A DNA stretch of 64,000 nucleotides. It comes from Hyphomicrobiales bacterium (GTDB lineage Bacteria; Pseudomonadota; Alphaproteobacteria; Rhizobiales; Devosiaceae). Below are positions 1-9,712 of this stretch, one piece after another. Both the position numbers and the translations under genes were made by a program. Positions within the stretch are counted from its first letter, which is position 1. Each line of letters opens with the position of its first letter. Under the pieces are notes generated by a model. That model made no database searches, was not told the origin of the DNA, and saw nothing but the letters and a program-made list of their open reading frames with translations. Where the stretch lies: the NCBI GenBank assembly GCA_900470445.1, contig UCAU01000006.1:29184-93183 (forward strand), in the 5' to 3' direction.

Positions 1-710
1 TGAATCTCGACCTGCTGCTGCGCGGCACCGATCTGCGCCGCGCCAACCTCACGGCACAGTTCAGCGACGGCAATGCTGTGTCGGTGACGACCAATCCCAC
101 GCCCGATGGTCGCACCATGTCGGTGGCCTTCAACGATGCAGGGACCATATTGCGCCTGCTGGGCGTCTATTCGCAGTTGGCCGGCGGGGAGGGGAGCCTC
201 GTCCTCAACACGTTCAGCGCGCAGAAAATGGATGTCGGGCAATTGCTGATGCGCCATTTCGCCATTGTCGATGAGGCCAATGTCGCCCAGGTGCTCGGCA
301 ACCATTCGGACTCCCGCGCTGCCATCTCCAAGCAAAACCGGCTCGATTTCGACAGTGCCAAGGTGGACTTCGTGCGCCGCTCGGACCGTGTCGAGGTGTC
401 CAATGCCGTGCTGACCGGCAGTACGGTCGGCGGCACGCTGCGCGGCTTCATCTATACCAATCAGCGCCAATACGACCTGACGGGAACCTATGTACCCCTG
501 TTCGGGCTCAACAGCGCGTTCCAGAAAATCCCGCTGCTCGGCCCGCTGCTGGGCGGCCGCGACGGCGAAGGGCTGCTCGGGGTGACCTTCTCGGTGACCG
601 GGGCGCTTTCCAGCCCGGTCTTCCGCATCAATCCGCTCTCCGCCTTGGCACCGGGCGCCCTGCGCGAACTCTTCGAATTCCGCGCCAATGAGCAGCCGCG
701 CGTGGAATGA
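1..710 (+). CDS. AsmA-like / DUF3971 family protein, C-terminal part
   Basis: This open frame runs in from before the window (first full codon at base 3) and ends at TGA 708-710, so only about 235 C-terminal residues are visible. The visible part is rich in alternating beta-strand segments. It ends in a pattern typical of AsmA-like C-terminal domains: a LRGFIYT strand, a YVPLFGLN segment, then PLLGPLLGGRDGEGLLGVTFSVTG and a SPVFRINPLSALAPG tail. Family members are large envelope proteins (YhdP/TamB-like) thought to span the periplasm and help move phospholipid to the outer membrane. That role is family knowledge. The N-terminal membrane anchor lies outside the window. A terminator follows at once, so this is the last gene of its transcript. 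Confidence 0.7.
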   Translation, partial: NLDLLLRGTDLRRANLTAQFSDGNAVSVTTNPTPDGRTMSVAFNDAGTILRLLGVYSQLAGGEGSLVLNTFSAQKMDVGQLLMRHFAIVDEANVAQVLGNHSDSRAAISKQNRLDFDSAKVDFVRRSDRVEVSNAVLTGSTVGGTLRGFIYTNQRQYDLTGTYVPLFGLNSAFQKIPLLGPLLGGRDGEGLLGVTFSVTGALSSPVFRINPLSALAPGALRELFEFRANEQPRVE

Positions 711-740
711 AAAAGGCGCCCGAGAGGGGCGCCTTTTGTT
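711..740 (+). terminator. Rho-independent terminator of the AsmA-like gene
   Basis: GGCGCCC and GGGCGCC arms around a short GAGA loop form a GC-rich hairpin flanked by AAAA and TTTTGTTT. It begins directly after the stop codon at 710. Confidence 0.85.
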
Positions 741-748
741 TCCCAGTA

Positions 749-840
749 GACCTCATCCTGAGCTTGTCGAAGGACGAGGTCGTGGCAGGGGCCATTATCG
801 GGGCACGCCCCTCGTGGTTCGACAGGCTCACCATGAGGTC
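749..840. repeat. Composite inverted repeat, copy 1 (REP/BIME-like)
   Basis: A first unit reading GACCTCATCCTGAGC..GTCGAAGGACGAGG is followed by about 30 bases and a second unit CCTCGTGGTTCGACA..CTCACCATGAGGTC. The outer ends, GACCTCAT and ATGAGGTC, are inverted copies. The same two-unit element recurs at 2129-2205 in opposite orientation and at 23731-23819. Copy 1 sits between convergent genes, just past the end of tyrS. Confidence 0.8.
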
Positions 841-854
841 TACTCTCTACTCGC

Positions 855-2105
855 TTAGACCGGCTTGATCAGTGCGTGGCGCTTTTTGCCGACCGAGAGC
901 TTGATGACGCCTTCGGGCAGCAGCGCATTGTCGCCAATGCTGAGCTTGTCGTCCTCGATCACTGCGTCATTGACCCGCACGGCGCCCGACTGGATGTGGC
1001 GACGTGCTTCGCCATTTGATCCGGCCAACCCGGCGGTGACGAGCGCGGCAAGAATGCCCAGCCCGGTTGCCAGCTCGGCATGCGACACCGTCGCGGTCGG
1101 CAGCGATAGATCAATGCCGCCAGCCTCAAAGGTCGCCGATGCCGTCGAGGCGGCCTGGATGGCCGCATCACGGCCATGCACGATGGCGGTGACTTCGGTC
1201 GCCAGCACCTTTTTGGCCTCGTTGATCTCGTTACCACCCAGCGCCGCGAGCTTGGCGATTTCGCTCAGCGGCAGGCGGGTGAAGATCTTGAGGAACTTGC
1301 CAACGTCGGCGTCTTCCGTGTTGCGGAAATACTGCCAGAAATCATAGGGGCTGAAGAGGTCGCCATTGAGCCAGACGGCGCCGGAGGCCGACTTGCCCAT
1401 CTTCTCGCCCGATGCCTTGGTCAGTAGCGGGGTCGTCAGCGCATAAAGCTGCTCACCACCCATGCGGTGGTTGAGGTCGACACCGTTGATGATATTGCCC
1501 CACTGGTCCGACCCGCCCATCTGCAACACGGTGCCATAGCGCCGGTTGAGCTCGGTGAAGTCGTAGCCCTGCATGATCATGTAGTTGAATTCGAGGAAGC
1601 TCAGCGACTGCTCGCGATCGAGCCGCAGCTTGACCGAATCGAAGCTGAGCATGCGATTGACCGAGAAATGGCGGCCCACATCGCGCAGGAATTCGACATA
1701 GTTGAGCTTGAGCAGCCAATCGGCATTGTTGACCATGATGGCCGGATTGGAGCCCTCATAGTTCAATATGTTGCTGTAGACCTTCTTGATGCTCTCGATA
1801 TTGGTGTCGATCTGCTCGACGGTCAGCAGCTTGCGCTGATCGTCGCGGAACGAAGGATCGCCCACCATGGAGGTGCCGCCGCCCATCAGGCTGATCGCCT
1901 TGTGGCCGGTTTCCTGCAGCCAGTAGAGCATGGTGACGGTGATCAGATTGCCAATATGGATCGAGGTCGCCGTTGCGTCATAGCCGACATAACCGGTGAT
2001 CGGGCCTTTGAGCGCGAGGGCGTCGAGCCCCTCGGGATCGGAAATCTGGTGAATGAAGCCGCGCTCATCGAGGACGCGCAGGAAATCGGATTTGAACTTG
2101 GTCAT
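855..2105 (-). CDS. tyrS: Tyrosine--tRNA ligase
   Basis: The 416-residue protein charges tRNA-Tyr with tyrosine in the cytoplasm. The class I signature appears as SIHIGNL near residue 48 (HIGH motif), and the second ATP-binding loop as EKMGKSASG near residue 235 (KMSKS motif). The catalytic domain carries the tyrosine-binding segments YMIMQGYDF and GGSDQWGNI. The last 60 residues form an S4 RNA-binding domain ([13 protein letters not shown]). Length matches bacterial TyrRS of the short TyrS type. The start ATG is at 2103-2105. The gene is flanked on both sides by copies of the same composite repeat in opposite orientation. I see no T-box or other leader. Confidence 0.97.
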   Translation of the reverse strand: MTKFKSDFLRVLDERGFIHQISDPEGLDALALKGPITGYVGYDATATSIHIGNLITVTMLYWLQETGHKAISLMGGGTSMVGDPSFRDDQRKLLTVEQIDTNIESIKKVYSNILNYEGSNPAIMVNNADWLLKLNYVEFLRDVGRHFSVNRMLSFDSVKLRLDREQSLSFLEFNYMIMQGYDFTELNRRYGTVLQMGGSDQWGNIINGVDLNHRMGGEQLYALTTPLLTKASGEKMGKSASGAVWLNGDLFSPYDFWQYFRNTEDADVGKFLKIFTRLPLSEIAKLAALGGNEINEAKKVLATEVTAIVHGRDAAIQAASTASATFEAGGIDLSLPTATVSHAELATGLGILAALVTAGLAGSNGEARRHIQSGAVRVNDAVIEDDKLSIGDNALLPEGVIKLSVGKKRHALIKPV

Positions 2106-2128
2106 GTGACAGCCACTGAGGTTACTGA

Positions 2129-2205
2129 GACCTCATGGTGAGCTTGTCGAACCACGAGGTCGGTGCATGCGGGACCTCGTCCTTCGACAGGCTCAGGATG
2201 AGGTC
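2129..2205. repeat. Composite inverted repeat, copy 2
   Basis: This is the same two-unit element as at 749-840 but inverted: GACCTCATGGTGAGCTTGTCGAACCACGAGG, a short spacer, then CCTCGTCCTTCGACAGGCTCAGGATGAGGTC (each given here as two joined halves). It lies just upstream of tyrS, so tyrS sits between inverted copies. Confidence 0.8.
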
Positions 2206-2237
2206 CCTCCAACGGATCGTAGTGTTCGCGCTGCTAT

Positions 2238-2900
2238 TTAGCGCCCGCCGCCGGCGGCGATCTCCTGCCGGCGACGGTCGAGATAGTCGGCGCAGCGGGT
2301 GGTCAGATCATCGATCTTGCCTTCGAAGAAATGGTTCGCACCCTCAACGATCTGCTGTTCGATGGTGATGCCCTTCTGGGTCTTGAGCTTGTCCACCAGC
2401 TTCTGCACCGAAGTGGGCGGAGCCACGCGGTCCTTGTCGCCATGGATGATCAGGCCCGAGGAGGGGCAGGGCGCCAGGAATGAGAAGTCATAGAGGTTCT
2501 CCGGCGGCGCGACGGAAATGAAGCCCTCGACTTCCGGGCGGCGCATCAGCAGCTGCATGCCGATCCAGGCGCCGAAGGAAAAGCCGGCGATCCAGCAGCC
2601 GCGGCTTTCGCGGTTGATGATCTGCAGCCAATCGAGCGCTGCGGCAGCATCGGAGAGTTCGCCAATGCCGTGGTCGAACATGCCCTGGCTGCGGCCGACG
2701 CCGCGCGAATTGAAGCGCAGCACGGCAAAGCCGCGTTCGGCGAACATGTAGAAGAGATTGTAGACGATCTGGTTGTTCATCGTCCCACCGAATTGCGGGT
2801 GGGGGTGCAACACGATGGCAATGGGAGCATTGGGCTCCTTGCCCGGCTGATAGCGGCCTTCCAGACGGCCCTCGGGCCCGTTGAAAATCACTTCTGGCAT
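2238..2900 (-). CDS. Alpha/beta hydrolase (COG2945-like)
   Basis: This 220-residue single-domain protein has the alpha/beta-hydrolase fold. The nucleophile elbow is GFSFGAWIG near residue 105 (GxSxG, catalytic Ser). The acid is probably Asp in IIHGDKDRVAPP near residue 155, and the catalytic His lies in GANHFFEG near residue 190. HPHPQFGGTMNNQ near residue 35 holds the oxyanion-hole region typical of the COG2945 group. The substrate is unknown; relatives are annotated as esterases or dienelactone-hydrolase-like enzymes. No signal peptide is visible, so it is probably cytoplasmic. It is transcribed away from the suf operon that starts about 290 bases further on. Confidence 0.85.
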   Translation of the reverse strand: MPEVIFNGPEGRLEGRYQPGKEPNAPIAIVLHPHPQFGGTMNNQIVYNLFYMFAERGFAVLRFNSRGVGRSQGMFDHGIGELSDAAAALDWLQIINRESRGCWIAGFSFGAWIGMQLLMRRPEVEGFISVAPPENLYDFSFLAPCPSSGLIIHGDKDRVAPPTSVQKLVDKLKTQKGITIEQQIVEGANHFFEGKIDDLTTRCADYLDRRRQEIAAGGGR

Positions 2901-2971
2901 GGTCTTGTTCTTCCGGCCATTCGGCTCTGTTGGCGTGGTATTTCCAACCGTCGATCGGGCGGCACTGCGGC

Positions 2972-3000
2972 TTGACTAAGCGCGCCTTGCTGCCTAAAAC
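2972..3000 (+). promoter_or_regulatory. Probable housekeeping promoter of the suf operon
   Basis: TTGACT (2972-2977), a 17-base spacer and TAAAAC (2995-3000) fit a sigma-70 type promoter. It lies about 190 bases upstream of the first suf gene, and the iron-control element at 3019-3035 falls just downstream of the predicted start point. Inference from motif only. Confidence 0.5.
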
Positions 3001-3018
3001 ATGGGTCGAAAAATCCAG

Positions 3019-3035
3019 TTTAGAATTATTCGAAA
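3019..3035. promoter_or_regulatory. Iron-control element (Irr/ICE box) before the suf operon
   Basis: TTTAGAATTATTCGAAA is an inverted repeat with one mismatch between its arms. It matches the rhizobial ICE motif TTTAGAATnnTTCTAAA bound by Irr. Its place between the predicted promoter and the first suf gene suggests repression of Fe-S assembly genes through iron or heme status. The rest of 2901-3188 holds only a GGCCGCAAAGCGGCC hairpin. Confidence 0.65.
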
Positions 3036-3188
3036 CTTGGTTTTTGGCCGCAAAGCGGCCTGTGAGAGCGCCCCTTGTAATGAAGTTGGGCGGCAAATTT
3101 CAAGAAGTGTTTGGATTCGGCGGCATATCGGTGCCCCGAGGCTAGGCATGGAAGCCATGAGCGGCGCGCATGCGCCGATGAGAATTCG

Positions 3189-4337
3189 ATGACGCGAGCG
3201 GCGATCTACCTCGATCACAATGCTTCGTCTCCGCTTCTGCCCGAAGCGCGGACGGCGCTGCTCGCTGCCCTCGATCTCACCGGCAATCCATCATCCGTGC
3301 ATGGTCACGGTCGTGCGCTGCGCAACGTCCTGGATACCGCCCGCGCCCAGGTGGCGGCTTTGGCCGGGGCCGAGCACAAGCAGGTGGTCTTTACCGGCTC
3401 GGCCACGGAAGCCATCACCCAGGCCATTGTCGGCGGTGCCAGGATTTTCGGCAGCGACGCCATTATTATCAGTGCAGGCGAGCATGCGGCGGTCTCCAAG
3501 GCCGCTGAAGCCACTGGCCTGCCGGTGCTGACCATCGGGCTTTTGGCCGATGGCCGCATTGATCTTGAGCAACTGGCCGCCATGCTGGCCGACGCTGACG
3601 TCAACGGTCGCACCTTCCTCGTCGCCTTCCATTGGGTGAATAACGAGACCGGCGTGGTCCAGCCGATCGGGCGGGTCAATGCCCTGGTCGGGCCGACGCG
3701 TCACACACTGTTCATCGATGCGGTGCAGGCCTTTGGCAAGCTGCCCCTCGAATTTGCCGCCTCGGCACCCGATATGATGGCTATCAGTGGCCACAAGATC
3801 GGCGCGCCTGCCGGTATTGGCGCGCTGCTGGTAAAGGCTCACGCCGATGTCGTTCGGCTCATTCCCGGCGGCGGGCAGGAGCAGGGACGGCGCGGCGGCA
3901 CCGAGCCGGCGGCCCTGATCGCCGCATTCGGCGCAGCCTCGGCGGCTTTTGCGAGCCGCTATGGCGCTGTTGATGTGGCGGGCCTGATTGGCCGGCTGGA
4001 AGCTGGTTTGAAGGCCATGGCGGACGATGCGGTGATTTTCGGCGCCGAGCGGCTGGGCAATGTGACCAATTTCGCCGTGCCAGGCATCAAGAATACCACG
4101 GCCATGATGGGCCTGGACCTGGCGGGGCTTTCTGTGTCCTCGGGTTCGGCCTGTTCGTCCGGCAAGGTCGGCTCCAGCCACGTGCTGGCCGCCATGGGCG
4201 TTAAACCCGAGCTGGCCGAATGCGCCCTGCGGGTCAGCCTCGGCTGGTCCTCGACGGCAGAGGATGTCGATGCGTTCCTCGCCGGTTACCAATCCATCCT
4301 GTCGCGCCATCGCGCCCGGCAGGGGCAAGCGGCCTGA
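3189..4337 (+). CDS. Class I cysteine desulfurase (NifS/IscS type)
   Basis: This PLP enzyme of 382 residues takes sulfur from cysteine for Fe-S cluster assembly. The PLP lysine is in ISGHKIGAP near residue 200. The catalytic cysteine is in SSGSACSSG near residue 320, the class I (NifS/IscS) form with the long flexible loop. The N-terminus YLDHNASSPL is the usual family start. The ATG at 3189 is chosen because it precedes that motif directly. The frame is open further upstream, but the added residues resemble nothing in the family. It is the first gene of the suf operon, as in other Hyphomicrobiales, although the IscR/Rrf2 regulator gene often found just before it is absent. The operon also encodes a class II enzyme (8481-9701). 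Confidence 0.93.
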   Translation: MTRAAIYLDHNASSPLLPEARTALLAALDLTGNPSSVHGHGRALRNVLDTARAQVAALAGAEHKQVVFTGSATEAITQAIVGGARIFGSDAIIISAGEHAAVSKAAEATGLPVLTIGLLADGRIDLEQLAAMLADADVNGRTFLVAFHWVNNETGVVQPIGRVNALVGPTRHTLFIDAVQAFGKLPLEFAASAPDMMAISGHKIGAPAGIGALLVKAHADVVRLIPGGGQEQGRRGGTEPAALIAAFGAASAAFASRYGAVDVAGLIGRLEAGLKAMADDAVIFGAERLGNVTNFAVPGIKNTTAMMGLDLAGLSVSSGSACSSGKVGSSHVLAAMGVKPELAECALRVSLGWSSTAEDVDAFLAGYQSILSRHRARQGQAA

Positions 4338-4406
4338 GGCCGCAATAGTTTTTGACGGCTCACGGCGACCTTGAATCGCCTGTTGGGCAAATAGGAGAAG
4401 CCAATC

Positions 4407-5909
4407 ATGGCGGATTACGACGATATCCCGACTCTCAAGGAAAACATTGATCGCGCCACCGTGGACTCGGTGCGCTCGCTCGATGTCGACAAGTACAAGT
4501 ATGGTTTCGAGACCGATATCGAATCCGACATGGCCCCCAAGGGCCTGAGCGAAGATACCGTCCGCTTCATCTCGGCCAAGAAAAACGAGCCGCAGTGGAT
4601 GCTCGATTGGCGCCTGGAGGCCTATCGCCGCTGGCTGACCATGAATGAGCCGACCTGGGCCAAGGTGCATTATCCGCAGATCGATCTGCAGGACATGTAT
4701 TTCTACGCCGCGCCCAAATCGACGCCGGCGCCCAAGAGCCTCGATGAAGTCGATCCGGCGCTGATCGCCATGTATGACAAGCTGGGCGTGCCGCTGAAGG
4801 AGCGTGAAATCCTGGCTGGCGTCGAGCGTCCCAAGGTCGCGGTCGACGCGGTGATGGACTCGGTTTCCGTGGTCACCACCTTCCGCGAGGAATTGGCCAA
4901 GGTCGGCATCATCTTCTGCTCGATCTCGGAAGCCATCCGCGAGCATTCCGAGCTGGTGCAGAAATACCTGGCCTCGGTCGTGCCGGTTTCGGACAATTAT
5001 TATGCGACGCTGAATTCAGCCGTCTTCACCGATGGGTCCTTCGTCTACATCCCCAAGGGAGTGCGTTGTCCGATGGAGCTGTCGACCTATTTCCGCATCA
5101 ACGAGAAGAAGACCGGCCAGTTCGAGCGCACGCTGATCATCGCCGAGGCTGACTCATATGTGAGCTATCTCGAAGGCTGCACGGCCCCGATGCGCGACGA
5201 AAACCAGCTGCACGCCGCAGTGGTCGAGCTGGTCGCGCTCGAAAATGCCGAGATCAAGTATTCCACCGTCCAGAACTGGTATCCCGGCGACAAGGACGGC
5301 AAGGGCGGCATCTATAATTTCGTCACCAAGCGTGGTGATTGCCGCGGCGACAATTCCAAGATCAGCTGGACCCAGGTGGAAACCGGTTCGGCCATCACCT
5401 GGAAATATCCGAGCTGTATCCTGCGCGGCGACGGCTCGCGCGGCGAGTTCTATTCCATCGCCATTTCGAACGGCTACCAGCAGGTCGATAGCGGCACCAA
5501 GATGATCCATCTGGGCAAAAACACGTCCAGCCGCATCATCGCCAAGGGTATCGCCGCCGGCTTCTCGGACAATACCTATCGCGGCCAGGTTTCGGCCCAT
5601 GCCAAGGCGAAGAATGCCCGCAACTTCACCCAGTGCGACAGCTTGCTGATCGGCGACAAATGCGGCGCCCACACGGTGCCCTATATCGAAAGCCGCAACG
5701 GCACGGCCGTGTTCGAGCACGAGGCGACCACGTCCAAGATTTCCGATGATCAGATGTTCTATTGCCAGCAGCGCGGCCTCAACGAGGAAGAGGCTGTGGC
5801 GCTGATCGTCAACGGCTTCGTGCGCGACGTGCTGCAGCACCTGCCCATGGAATTCATGGTCGAGACGCAGAAGCTGATCTCGATCTCGCTGGAAGGCAGC
5901 GTGGGATAA
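4407..5909 (+). CDS. sufB: Fe-S cluster assembly scaffold protein SufB
   Basis: The 500-residue SufB is the main scaffold of the SufBCD complex, on which Fe-S clusters are built with sulfur from SufS and energy from SufC. The sequence has the SufB/SufD beta-helix core, including [33 protein letters not shown] and the C-terminal [21 protein letters not shown]. The conserved C-terminal SufD-contact segment is complete, and length matches the family. The start ATG at 4407 follows AGGAG by 9 bases. The gene ends in TAATG, overlapping the start of the cupin gene by one base, which points to translational coupling. Confidence 0.97.
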   Translation: MADYDDIPTLKENIDRATVDSVRSLDVDKYKYGFETDIESDMAPKGLSEDTVRFISAKKNEPQWMLDWRLEAYRRWLTMNEPTWAKVHYPQIDLQDMYFYAAPKSTPAPKSLDEVDPALIAMYDKLGVPLKEREILAGVERPKVAVDAVMDSVSVVTTFREELAKVGIIFCSISEAIREHSELVQKYLASVVPVSDNYYATLNSAVFTDGSFVYIPKGVRCPMELSTYFRINEKKTGQFERTLIIAEADSYVSYLEGCTAPMRDENQLHAAVVELVALENAEIKYSTVQNWYPGDKDGKGGIYNFVTKRGDCRGDNSKISWTQVETGSAITWKYPSCILRGDGSRGEFYSIAISNGYQQVDSGTKMIHLGKNTSSRIIAKGIAAGFSDNTYRGQVSAHAKAKNARNFTQCDSLLIGDKCGAHTVPYIESRNGTAVFEHEATTSKISDDQMFYCQQRGLNEEEAVALIVNGFVRDVLQHLPMEFMVETQKLISISLEGSVG

Positions 5910-6412
5910 TGGGCGACCAAACCAACCCGGTCATCTCGCTGGGCGGGCTCAAGCTCGACCAGTGGGAGCAGGGGACGCTTTACAAGTCTGCGGATACCTC
6001 GTTCGGCGCCCTTCTGGGGCTGCGCGGCCTTGGCATCAGCTACAATGAAGTGCCGCCCGGCAAATCGAGCTGCCCGTTCCATAATCACCATGTGGAAGAC
6101 GAGTTGTTCGTGGTGCTGGAAGGCGAGGGCACTTATCGCTTTGGCGAGGCTCACCTGCCATTCAAGGCCGGCGACGTGCTTGGCGCTCCCGCTGGTGGCA
6201 AGGAGACGGCGCACCAGATCATCAACACCGGCTCGGTGACGCTCAAATATCTCGGCGTCGCCAACAATGCCGCGACCGAGGTCTGCGAATATCCGGACTC
6301 GGGCAAGTTCCAGGTCACCAGCCGCCCGGCCGGTGCCGCCAATCGCCTCCGTCACTGTGGCCGCGAAGGCCAGAACCATCTCAATTATTGGGACGGTGAG
6401 CCTGGCGCTTGA
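5909..6412 (+). CDS. Cupin-domain protein inside the suf operon
   Basis: A 167-residue single-cupin protein. The first cupin motif is seen near residues 55-75 as CPFHNHHVEDELFVVLEGEG (metal-ligand His, His and Glu). A second motif follows around KETAHQIINTG. The core FKAGDVLGAPAGG is typical of small metal-binding cupins. The C-terminal third is unusual, with HCGREGQNHLNYWDGEP. The ATG at 5909 overlaps the sufB stop, so the protein is made together with SufB. Function is unknown. Candidate roles in iron or sulfur handling, or sensing, are guesses from context. It is not one of the standard Suf proteins. Confidence 0.85.
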   Translation: MGDQTNPVISLGGLKLDQWEQGTLYKSADTSFGALLGLRGLGISYNEVPPGKSSCPFHNHHVEDELFVVLEGEGTYRFGEAHLPFKAGDVLGAPAGGKETAHQIINTGSVTLKYLGVANNAATEVCEYPDSGKFQVTSRPAGAANRLRHCGREGQNHLNYWDGEPGA

Positions 6413-6447
6413 AGCGCCGCTGCCGTCCACCCATTGGAGACTAAGTC

Positions 6448-7209
<762 letters not shown>

Positions 7210-7211
7210 TC

Positions 7212-8423
7212 ATGCGTCAAACCATGCCAGTCCGGCTCAATGCAGCCGAAGAAACCCTGATCGCCCAGCTCAAGAGCGTCGGCGCCGAGGCGGATGCGGA
7301 ACGCATCAGCGTCGCCGGCCTGCCCACGCGGCGCGTCGAGAGCTATCACTATACCGACCTCAAAATGCTGCTGAAGGCCGTGCCGCCGTTGGCAGAGGCC
7401 GCTAACGAAGCCAGCGCGCCCGCGCTGCGCGTCGCCGGCGCCTATCAGCTGATGATCGCCAATGGCGTCGTGCAGAGCGGCACCACGGCTCCGGCCGGCA
7501 TTATCGTTGGCTCGGCTGAGGGCTCGGCCCTCTCCACCCGCGACGACGTGCTGGTGCACCTTAACACGGCGCTGGTCCGCAACAGCCTGACCCTGACGCT
7601 GGAAAACAGCGTCGATCCGGTGATCCAGATCGACCATCGCAGCGAGGGCGAAGCCGCCCATGTCGCCGACTCGGTCAAGGTTTTCGTGGCCGACGGCGCT
7701 TCGGCGACGATTCTGGAAACCTTCTCGGGTTCGGACGCCGCACACGTCAACAACCACGCCAGCTATATGGCGCTGGGCAAGGATGCCGTGGTCACCCACA
7801 TCACCGTCGATCTCTCGGGCCGCGCGAGCTCACATTTCGCGACCAATGAATATCACCTGGCCGACGGCGCCAAGCTGCGCACGCTGGTGATCCATGCCGG
7901 TTCGGGCCTGAGCCGCACCCAGCTCTTCCCGCGCTACGAGGGCGCCGGGGCTCATGGCGACATTACCGGGCTCAACCTGGTGTCGGATGGGCAGCATAAC
8001 GACATCACGATGGATGCGACCCACGCGGTGCCGCACACCACGTCCCAGCCGCTGTTCAAGTCGATTGCCCGCGGGCGCGGCAAGGCCGTCGTGCAGGGCC
8101 GGCTCGTTGTGGCGCGTGATGCGCAGAAGACCGATGCCAAGTTCATGCATCAGGGCCTGATGCTGTCGGACGAGGCTGAAATCCTCAGCAAGCCCGAGCT
8201 CGAAATCTATGCCGACGACGTTGTCTGCGGCCACGGTTCGACCTGCGGCAAGCTCGATGCGGATTCCCTGTTCTATCTGGTCAGCCGCGGCATTCCGAAG
8301 GCCGAGGCCGAAACCATGCTGGTGCGCGGTTTCCTCGAGGAACTCGTTGATCCGATCGAGGACGAGGCGCTTGGCGAGGCTCTGCGCAGTGTCATCGATG
8401 GCTGGTTGCTGGCTGCAAAGTAA
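7212..8423 (+). CDS. sufD: Fe-S cluster assembly protein SufD
   Basis: SufD (403 residues) pairs with SufB in the SufBC2D scaffold and is needed for iron entry. The sequence shows the SufD N-terminal RRVESYHYTDLK segment and the SufB/D core with DATHAVPHTTSQ, the C-terminal DEAEILSKPELEIYADDVVCGHGST and the LVSRGIPKAEAETMLVRGFLEELV helix. The start at 7212 is 2 bases after the sufC stop; a second ATG at 7224 is also possible. Length is close to that of alphaproteobacterial SufD. Confidence 0.95.
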   Translation: MRQTMPVRLNAAEETLIAQLKSVGAEADAERISVAGLPTRRVESYHYTDLKMLLKAVPPLAEAANEASAPALRVAGAYQLMIANGVVQSGTTAPAGIIVGSAEGSALSTRDDVLVHLNTALVRNSLTLTLENSVDPVIQIDHRSEGEAAHVADSVKVFVADGASATILETFSGSDAAHVNNHASYMALGKDAVVTHITVDLSGRASSHFATNEYHLADGAKLRTLVIHAGSGLSRTQLFPRYEGAGAHGDITGLNLVSDGQHNDITMDATHAVPHTTSQPLFKSIARGRGKAVVQGRLVVARDAQKTDAKFMHQGLMLSDEAEILSKPELEIYADDVVCGHGSTCGKLDADSLFYLVSRGIPKAEAETMLVRGFLEELVDPIEDEALGEALRSVIDGWLLAAK

Positions 8424-8480
8424 CAGCAGCCGTCCGCATCGTAGGAAAATCAAAGGCGCTGCTAGCGCCGAGGAACGTGC

Positions 8481-9701
8481 ATGACCTTCGATCTCGAAAA
8501 AGTCCGCGCTGATTTTCCGATCCTGTCGGAACAGATCCACGGCAATCGGCTGGTCTATCTCGATAGCGGCGCATCGGCCCAAAAGCCGGTGCAGGTGCTG
8601 GACCGGATGGATTATGCCTTCCGGCACGAATATGCCAATGTCCATCGCGGCCTGCATACGCTGGCCAACCGCGCGACCGAAGCCTATGAGGGCGGCCGCC
8701 ATGCGGTGCAGCATTTCCTCAATGCGGGCCGGCCCGAAGAGATCATCTTCACCCGCTCGGCCACCGAGGCGATCAACCTCGTGGCCTCATCCTTTGCCGG
8801 TCCGCGCATCAGCGAGGGCGACGAAATCGTCACCACGATCATGGAGCACCACTCCAATATCGTGCCCTGGCATTTCCATCGCGAGCGCAAGGGTGCGGTG
8901 ATCAAATGGGTCGATGTGCGTGACGATGGCAGCTTTGACATCGACGCCTTCGAGGCGGCCCTAACCGACCGCACCCGTATCGTTGCGGTTACGCATATGA
9001 GCAATGTGCTGGGCACCGTCACCCCGATCAAGGACGTGATCGCCATCGCCCATGCGCGCGGCATTCCCGTATTGATCGATGGCAGCCAGGGCGCGGTTCA
9101 CACCAAGGTGGACGTGCGCGATCTCGACGCCGATTTCTATGTCATGACCGGCCACAAGCTTTATGGCCCCACCGGCATCGGCGTGCTTTACGGCAAATAC
9201 GATCTGCTCGCCGAGATGCAGCCTTATCAGGGCGGCGGCGAAATGATCGATGTCGTGACCATGGAAACGGTAACCTATAACGAACCGCCGCATCGCTTCG
9301 AGGCCGGCACGCCGCCCATCGTTCAGGCTATCGGGCTGGGCGCGGCGATCAAATATATGGACGATCTGGGCCGCGACGCGATTGCCGCGCATGAAGCAGA
9401 TGTCGCCGCCTATGCCCATGAACGGCTGAGCCGGATCAATTCGCTGCGCCTGATCGGCACGGCGCCGGGCAAGGGCGGCATTTTCTCATTCGAGGTCAAG
9501 GGCGCCCACGCCCACGACATGGCGACGATTCTCGACCGTTACGGCATTGCCGTGCGCGCCGGCACGCATTGCGCCATGCCATTGCTCAAACGTTTCGGTG
9601 TCACCTCTACCTGCCGCGCCTCCTTCGCCCTATATAACGGCAAGGATGACGTGGACGCGCTGGTGGACGGCATCGAACGCGCCCAGAAATTTTTTGCCTG
9701 A
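8481..9701 (+). CDS. sufS: Class II cysteine desulfurase SufS
   Basis: The 406-residue SufS supplies sulfur to SufB. The PLP lysine is in MTGHKLYGPTG near residue 225. The catalytic cysteine is in RAGTHCAMP at residue 364, the short-loop class II form. The N-terminus FPILSEQIHGNRLVYLDSGASAQKP is typical. Class II enzymes normally need a SufE or SufU partner to take the persulfide. Neither is encoded in this window, so the partner must lie elsewhere, or the class I enzyme at 3189-4337 may share the work. The ATG at 8481 is preceded by GAGGAACG. Confidence 0.95.
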   Translation: MTFDLEKVRADFPILSEQIHGNRLVYLDSGASAQKPVQVLDRMDYAFRHEYANVHRGLHTLANRATEAYEGGRHAVQHFLNAGRPEEIIFTRSATEAINLVASSFAGPRISEGDEIVTTIMEHHSNIVPWHFHRERKGAVIKWVDVRDDGSFDIDAFEAALTDRTRIVAVTHMSNVLGTVTPIKDVIAIAHARGIPVLIDGSQGAVHTKVDVRDLDADFYVMTGHKLYGPTGIGVLYGKYDLLAEMQPYQGGGEMIDVVTMETVTYNEPPHRFEAGTPPIVQAIGLGAAIKYMDDLGRDAIAAHEADVAAYAHERLSRINSLRLIGTAPGKGGIFSFEVKGAHAHDMATILDRYGIAVRAGTHCAMPLLKRFGVTSTCRASFALYNGKDDVDALVDGIERAQKFFA

Positions 9702-9712
9702 TTGGTATCGCT

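Noticed and set aside
3291..4946. Long minus-strand frame across the cysteine desulfurase and the start of sufB
   Set aside because: It spans two well-supported plus-strand genes. No family motif was seen, and it has an arginine/histidine-rich shadow composition.
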